This document shows, piece by piece, positions 60,881 to 64,000 of a stretch of DNA of 64,000 nucleotides (position 1 is the first letter of the stretch; the number at the start of each line of letters is the position of its first letter). The DNA comes from Caproicibacter sp047777415 (GTDB lineage: Bacteria; Bacillota; Clostridia; Oscillospirales; Acutalibacteraceae), in the NCBI GenBank assembly GCA_047777415.1, contig JBKEEO010000001.1, positions 1,116,001 to 1,180,000 of the forward strand. The letters are read 5' to 3'. The position numbers and the translations under genes are program-made. Under the pieces are notes generated by a model, which did not search any database, was not told the DNA's origin, and worked only from the letters and a program-made list of their open reading frames with translations.

Positions 60881-60918
60881 ATTCCTCGGTGCTTGATTAC
60901 AGTACCGGGGAATTTTTG
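60881..60918 (+). terminator. Terminator of the feo operon
   Basis: ATTCCTCGGT (60881-60890) pairs with ACCGGGGAAT (60904-60913) with one G-U pair, followed by TTTTTG. Confidence 0.85.
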
Positions 60919-60982
60919 TATGAAGAACTTGACAAACAGAATTTTTATGATACCATTGGAAACAATTATCTTCCGATGTGGG

Positions 60983-61600
60983 GTGAAAAAATTGATACGC
61001 AACATTGTGTTTGATATGGCTTGGGTACTATTTCGTTACGAACCGATGAAGTTCACAAGCACACATATTTTAGATATGGCAGACGCGGAATTGGTTCATC
61101 GCGAACTGTTCTGTGCCCCGGAATGGCTGGAAACAGACCGCGGAACTTTGAGCGACGAGGAATATTTTGCACTTGTTTCTGCCCGGATTCCAGAGCGTCT
61201 GCATGAGAAGGCGCGCTACCTTTATGAGCATTGGCATGATGTACTCACTCCGATTGATGAAATGGAGCCGGTGGTTGCTCGGCTGAAACAAAATGGATAT
61301 TCCATTTATCTTTTGTCAAATATGAGCCGAAGGTTCTACCAATTCTATAAAAAGATTCCGGCCATGCAGCACTTTGACGGAATGGTTGTTTCCGCCGATG
61401 AGCACTGCATTAAGCCGGAACCGGAAATCTTTCAGGCCTTGTTCCAAAAATATCAACTCTTGCCCGAAGAGTGCTTTTTTATTGATGACCGCCCGGAAAA
61501 TGTGTCTGCGGGGGAGGCTCTGGGTATGCGCGGATTCTGCTTTCGGCAGGATGTGCCGGCTCTGTGTGCTGCGCTGCGGGAAGCAGGTGTAAAAATTTAA
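60983..61600 (+). CDS. HAD-superfamily phosphatase (YihX-like)
   Basis: The 205-residue HAD protein has motif I IVFDMAWVLF, motif II YLLSNMS, a lysine in CIKPEPEIF (motif III) and motif IV FFIDDRPENV. Overall it resembles YihX, a sugar-phosphate phosphatase. In motif I the position two after the nucleophile D is alanine, where many HAD phosphatases have D. Starts considered are GTG at 60983 and TTG at 60992; the GTG follows a weak GATGTGGG. The gene is convergent with the amino-acid transporter. Confidence 0.8.
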   Translation: MKKLIRNIVFDMAWVLFRYEPMKFTSTHILDMADAELVHRELFCAPEWLETDRGTLSDEEYFALVSARIPERLHEKARYLYEHWHDVLTPIDEMEPVVARLKQNGYSIYLLSNMSRRFYQFYKKIPAMQHFDGMVVSADEHCIKPEPEIFQALFQKYQLLPEECFFIDDRPENVSAGEALGMRGFCFRQDVPALCAALREAGVKI

Positions 61601-61616
61601 CTTTCACCGCAGGCGG

Positions 61617-62378
61617 TCACGCTTTATGAAAACGAGCCAGGAAACTCTTTGTACGTTCGCTTTGTGCGTTGCCGAATACCTGCTCCGGTGTACCCTGCTC
61701 CACAATCACACCGTCGGCCATAAAAATGACCTTATCAGCTACATCGCGTGCAAACGCCATTTCATGTGTGACAACGACCATGGTCATGTGTTCGGCGGCA
61801 AGTTCGCGTATGACTTTCAAAATTTCGCCGGTCAATTCCGGATCCAGTGCGCTCGTGGGCTCGTCAAAAAACAGAATGTCCGGATTCATGGCCAGAGCCC
61901 TGGCAATGGAAACGCGCTGTTGCTGTCCGCCGGACAACTGGCACGGGTAGGCATCCGCCTTATCAGAAAGGTCCATCTTTTTCAGCAATTCTCTAGCGGA
62001 GGCTTCGGCTTCCGCTTTTGTTTTTCCCAGCACATGAATCGGTGCTTCCGTGATATTGCGCAGGACGGAGAAATGCGGGAACAGGTTGTAGTTTTGGAAA
62101 ACCAGCCCAATGTGCCGTGCAATGCGATTGCGCATTGTTCGGTCGGCGTAAACCGCATGGCCGTCCCTGTTTTTCACAAGCGTTTCTCCACAGACGGAGA
62201 TTTCACCCTTGTCTATTGTTTCCAGCTGTGTAATACATCGCAGAAGGGTGCTTTTTCCCGAACCGGACGGCCCAATGATGGTCAGTACCTCGCCTTTTTC
62301 TACGTCCACGGAAATCCCCTTGAGTACTTCTGTGCCGTCAAAACTTTTATATAAATCGTGTGCAGATAATATCGGCAT
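61617..62378 (-). CDS. Polar amino-acid ABC transporter ATP-binding protein (GlnQ-like)
   Basis: The 253-residue ATPase has Walker A GPSGSGKST, QNYNLFPHFSVLRNI Q-loop, signature LSGGQQQRVSIARAL, Walker B ILFFDEPTSALDP and H-loop VVVTHEMAFA, the GlnQ/HisP pattern. GGGGGA lies eight bases before the ATG at 62378; a longer frame upstream overlaps the permease gene. It powers the importer with the two upstream genes. Confidence 0.93.
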   Translation of the reverse strand: MPILSAHDLYKSFDGTEVLKGISVDVEKGEVLTIIGPSGSGKSTLLRCITQLETIDKGEISVCGETLVKNRDGHAVYADRTMRNRIARHIGLVFQNYNLFPHFSVLRNITEAPIHVLGKTKAEAEASARELLKKMDLSDKADAYPCQLSGGQQQRVSIARALAMNPDILFFDEPTSALDPELTGEILKVIRELAAEHMTMVVVTHEMAFARDVADKVIFMADGVIVEQGTPEQVFGNAQSERTKSFLARFHKA

Positions 62379-62389
62379 AGAATTTCCCC

Positions 62390-63031
62390 CTAACGGTAAT
62401 AACTCAAACGATTTTCCGCAACGGTGAAGCAGCGGCTGACAACTGCATTCATCGCCAAATAGAACACTGCGGCGATAGCAAACGGAACCATGCTTACGGC
62501 GGAGGAAACCCAATCGGAAGTGACTTGAAGCAGCTCCGTTACACCGACGACCTGCGCGAGCGAGGTATCCTTTACCAAATTGATAAATTCATTGCTCATT
62601 GGCGGCAGAATCATTTTGCAAACTTGAGGCAGAATAATGCGGAAAAATGTTTGCCGCCGTGTAAAGCCCAACACCTTTGCAGCTTCATACTGACCGACTG
62701 GAATTGCATCAATGCCGCCGCGGAAGATTTCCGCAAAATAAGCAGCATAGTTTAAGATAAAAGCGACTTGAGCCGCAAGCACCCGGTCAAGCTGTATGCC
62801 GGTCAGCGGCTTGAGCCCGTAGAAGATGAAAAGAAGCTGAAGCATCAGTGGTGTGCCGCGCATCAAAAGTATGTAGAGCCGTACGGGAAACTGGATCCAT
62901 TTTATTTTTGTCCTGCGCCCTGCTGCAACAAGCAGCCCTAGGGGAAGCGAGAACAGCAGGGTGGAACAGAAAATGCGCAGTGACATCAAAGTAGCCTGCA
63001 GCATTTGCGCAAGCAGCACGGAATAATTCAT
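62390..63031 (-). CDS. Polar amino-acid ABC transporter permease
   Basis: The 213-residue HisM/GlnP-type permease has about five transmembrane helices and the EAA loop GIDAIPVGQYEAAKVLGFTRRQTF that contacts the ATPase. ATG at 63031 is preferred to TTG at 63049; GGAGGA precedes. It is cotranscribed with the ATPase (11-base gap) and the binding protein. Confidence 0.92.
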   Translation of the reverse strand: MNYSVLLAQMLQATLMSLRIFCSTLLFSLPLGLLVAAGRRTKIKWIQFPVRLYILLMRGTPLMLQLLFIFYGLKPLTGIQLDRVLAAQVAFILNYAAYFAEIFRGGIDAIPVGQYEAAKVLGFTRRQTFFRIILPQVCKMILPPMSNEFINLVKDTSLAQVVGVTELLQVTSDWVSSAVSMVPFAIAAVFYLAMNAVVSRCFTVAENRLSYYR

Positions 63032-63094
63032 TGAGCAGGAGTCCTCCAATTATTTTTAGAAAAGCAGGAGTGGCTAAAACAGGCTGTCGACCAT

Positions 63095-63961
63095 TTATTT
63101 TCCAACGGTGGTGATATCGGAGTTAAACCATTTTTGTGAGATCTCCGCCATCGTTCCGTCTTTTGCCATTTCCTCTAAGGCACCCTCGATTTTTTCTTTC
63201 AGTGCGATATCGGATTTCCGGAATGCAACAACGTAGTCCTCCGTAGCAAGGGAGGCATCGTTGCCGTCTTCATCTGTCAGAATGGTGTAGGCATCCGGAT
63301 TTTTTGTTAGGTAGTAGCGCGCCACAATTTCATCAATGGCAATCGCATCAATGGTACCGTTTTGAATTTCCAATACAGCCTTGCTGTAATCGTCAATTTT
63401 AACGACATTTCCCAATGAGTTTGTGAAATCCGGGTTGTCATTTAAAGCGGTTTCCGCGCTGGAGTCTGCCTGCACACCCACGGTTTTACCTTTTAAATCG
63501 TCCAGACCCTTGTAGTTGGAGCCGGATTTTACAAGGATAATCTGATTGTTTTTCATGTACGGAATGCTCAGTGCGAATTCCTCTTCCCGTTCAGGTGTTT
63601 TGGAAAATCCGTTCCAAAGGCAGTCCACATTGCCGTTGTTCAGTTCGGCACTTTTGTTGTCCCAATCTATGGGCTGAAGTTCCAGTTCAATGCCGAGGCG
63701 CTCACAGGCTTCTTTTGCAAGGTCGATGTCAAAACCGACGATTTCACCGGTCTCTGTATCCACATAGCCCATGGGCGGGAAAGCCTTGTCCAGACCAAGC
63801 ACCAGTTTTCCGGCGGATTGTACTTTGCTCCAAGAGGTGTCCTCCTGTGTTTCTGAAGAAGCAGCTGCGGAAGATGACTGCTCAGAAGAGGTCGAAGAAG
63901 TGCAGCCGGCAAACGAAATGGCCAGCAAAGCAGTCATCAGCAGACTTAAAATCTTTTTCAT
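63095..63961 (-). CDS. Amino-acid-binding lipoprotein of the ABC importer
   Basis: The 288-residue lipoprotein has lipobox S-F-A-G-C (cysteine about 20), a serine-rich tether and a periplasmic-binding type 2 domain: GKLVLGLDKAFPPMGYVD, GEIVGFDIDLAKEACERLGIELE, WDNKSAELNNGNVDCLWNGF. It captures a polar amino acid, perhaps cystine, glutamine or glutamate, for the GlnQ-type importer. GGATGG precedes the ATG. Confidence 0.92.
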   Translation of the reverse strand: MKKILSLLMTALLAISFAGCTSSTSSEQSSSAAASSETQEDTSWSKVQSAGKLVLGLDKAFPPMGYVDTETGEIVGFDIDLAKEACERLGIELELQPIDWDNKSAELNNGNVDCLWNGFSKTPEREEEFALSIPYMKNNQIILVKSGSNYKGLDDLKGKTVGVQADSSAETALNDNPDFTNSLGNVVKIDDYSKAVLEIQNGTIDAIAIDEIVARYYLTKNPDAYTILTDEDGNDASLATEDYVVAFRKSDIALKEKIEGALEEMAKDGTMAEISQKWFNSDITTVGK

Positions 63962-64000
63962 TGTGATCCATCCTTTATTCTCTTTATATATCGCAAGTAT

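Noticed and set aside
61626..62354. 242-codon plus-strand frame opposite the amino-acid transporter ATPase
   Set aside because: It is the complement of a well-supported ABC ATPase and has no family motif.

Overview
The window looks like a chromosome segment from an anaerobic gut-type Clostridia, probably the Oscillospiraceae/Ruminococcaceae. This is inferred from the gene families (FucO, a four-gene fuc cluster, FeoAB, the CBS-type pyrophosphatase PpaC, DUF815, YesMN-like two-component genes), from consensus AAGGAGG ribosome sites and sigma-A promoters, and from a clostridial conjugative-element gene set. No rRNA, CRISPR array or replication origin was seen.

Layout. 1-123 is the end of an IS256-family element that leaves the window. 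736-1884 is fucO. About 2.3-21.5 kb is an integrative element in a tRNA-Ser(CGA) gene. The displaced tRNA 3' half lies at 2250-2306 and the matching host 5' half at 21501-21543; between them the element carries its own complete tRNA-Ser. Its cargo is a PHD/RelE pair, an Xre-ImmA-PIN operon, small ICE-type proteins (DUF4314, YodL-like, Maff2-like, SpoVG), a D12-class DNA methylase, an SLH-repeat surface protein cut off by an ISL3-family insertion, a sigma-like factor behind a possible attenuator, an orphan MazF, an excisionase-like protein and a tyrosine integrase, plus an IS30-family element.

21.7-31.1 kb is chromosomal: two lipoproteins, a DUF815 ATPase, tRNA-Arg, and a fucose catabolic operon (fucA-fucU-kinase-fucI) with a divergent AraC regulator. 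The operon plus fucO would take L-fucose to DHAP and L-1,2-propanediol. 31.1-35.2 kb holds a nuclease-RecQ helicase fusion, frameshifted, overlapping a coiled-coil membrane protein: a defence-like locus.

36.0-44.5 kb is one long operon: OPT transporter, nitroreductase, DUF6092, DUF1177, AroM, M29 aminopeptidase, Asp/Glu/hydantoin racemase and DUF917, split by an IS6-like insertion whose removal restores a coupled reading frame. It suggests uptake and breakdown of an unidentified peptide- or hydantoin-like compound. 45.5-53.4 kb pairs a YesMN two-component system and a degenerate ABC-ATPase-like protein with a ribose-type ABC importer. 53.6-55.4 kb is a decayed IS256 copy with an ISL3 element inside it; the window's first 123 bases show the same site uninterrupted. 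55.4-64 kb is chromosomal: tRNA-fMet, CBS-type pyrophosphatase, ElaA acetyltransferase, feoAB with a DtxR-like operator and a small Cys-rich protein, a HAD phosphatase, and a polar amino-acid ABC importer.

All identifications rest on motif and family recognition; no database search was run.
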